Below, in pieces: positions 10,536 to 10,588 of a DNA stretch of 10,588 bases (its first letter is position 1; each line of letters starts with the position of its first letter). The notes beneath the pieces were generated by a model, which was not told the origin of the DNA, ran no database searches, and saw nothing but the letters and a program-made list of their open reading frames with translations. Made by a program: the position numbers and the translations under genes. Source of the DNA: an uncultured Shinella sp. (GTDB taxonomy: Bacteria; Pseudomonadota; Alphaproteobacteria; Rhizobiales; Rhizobiaceae); contig NZ_CAMLFY010000142.1 of NCBI RefSeq assembly GCF_946479415.1, positions 1-10,588 on the forward strand, read 5' to 3'.

Positions 10536-10588
10536 TTACTCGATAAACACGCGCACGCTCGCTGCCCGCCCGGCGGCGTCGATCACCG
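10536..10588 (-). CDS. C-terminal tail of a convergent gene, possibly penicillin-binding protein 1C (partial)
   Basis: On the minus strand the frame ending in TAA at 10538-10536 reads VIDAAGRAASVRVFIE before the stop and stays open to the window edge. Only 16 complete residues are visible. A short beta-strand-rich ending of the form VIDAxGRxASVRV resembles the C-terminal domain found at the end of PbpC-type peptidoglycan glycosyltransferase/transpeptidases, but this is recalled similarity over a very short stretch. The stop lies 10 bases from the edge of the repeat element, and the gene is convergent with the liu operon. The codons are G/C-ending like the neighbours, which supports it being real. 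Its identity needs the sequence beyond the window. Confidence 0.45.
   Translation of the reverse strand, partial: VIDAAGRAASVRVFIE

Overview
The window is a stretch of GC-rich alphaproteobacterial chromosome, most likely from Rhizobiales/Rhizobiaceae. Codon usage is strongly G/C-ending, the genes are tightly packed with strong purine-rich ribosome binding sites, and a short palindromic element resembling the Rhizobium intergenic mosaic elements (RIME) follows the last forward gene. No species can be named from sequence reading alone.

Bases 41-10380 hold seven forward genes that look like one operon (gaps of 12-22 nt or overlaps of 1-4 nt). Six of them are a leucine/isovalerate degradation (liu) set plus one Rid-family protein: isovaleryl-CoA dehydrogenase (liuA), methylcrotonyl-CoA carboxylase carboxyltransferase subunit (liuB), a Rid-like protein, the biotin-carrying MCC subunit (liuD), hydroxymethylglutaryl-CoA lyase (liuE) and a methylglutaconyl-CoA hydratase (liuC). 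Together the liu enzymes take isovaleryl-CoA through 3-methylcrotonyl-CoA, 3-methylglutaconyl-CoA and HMG-CoA to acetyl-CoA and acetoacetate.

The operon is headed by an 1154-residue fused 2-oxoacid:ferredoxin oxidoreductase of the indolepyruvate oxidoreductase family. Its place directly before isovaleryl-CoA dehydrogenase suggests, as an inference only, that it may oxidise a 2-oxoacid such as 4-methyl-2-oxopentanoate to the acyl-CoA that feeds the pathway, a step usually given to the branched-chain 2-oxoacid dehydrogenase complex. No such complex, regulator, ETF gene or acetoacetate-activating gene lies in the window.

Bases 10381-10535 are intergenic and carry the RIME-like element, which has 9-bp terminal inverted repeats and two 10-bp perfect hairpins that are inverted copies of each other. 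The last bases, 10536-10588, encode the C-terminal tail of a convergent minus-strand gene, possibly penicillin-binding protein 1C.

Most of the window is a recognisable catabolic operon. The points that deserve a second look are the oxidoreductase at its head, the Rid-like protein with methionine in place of the family's catalytic arginine, and the hydratase with only one of the two crotonase glutamates.
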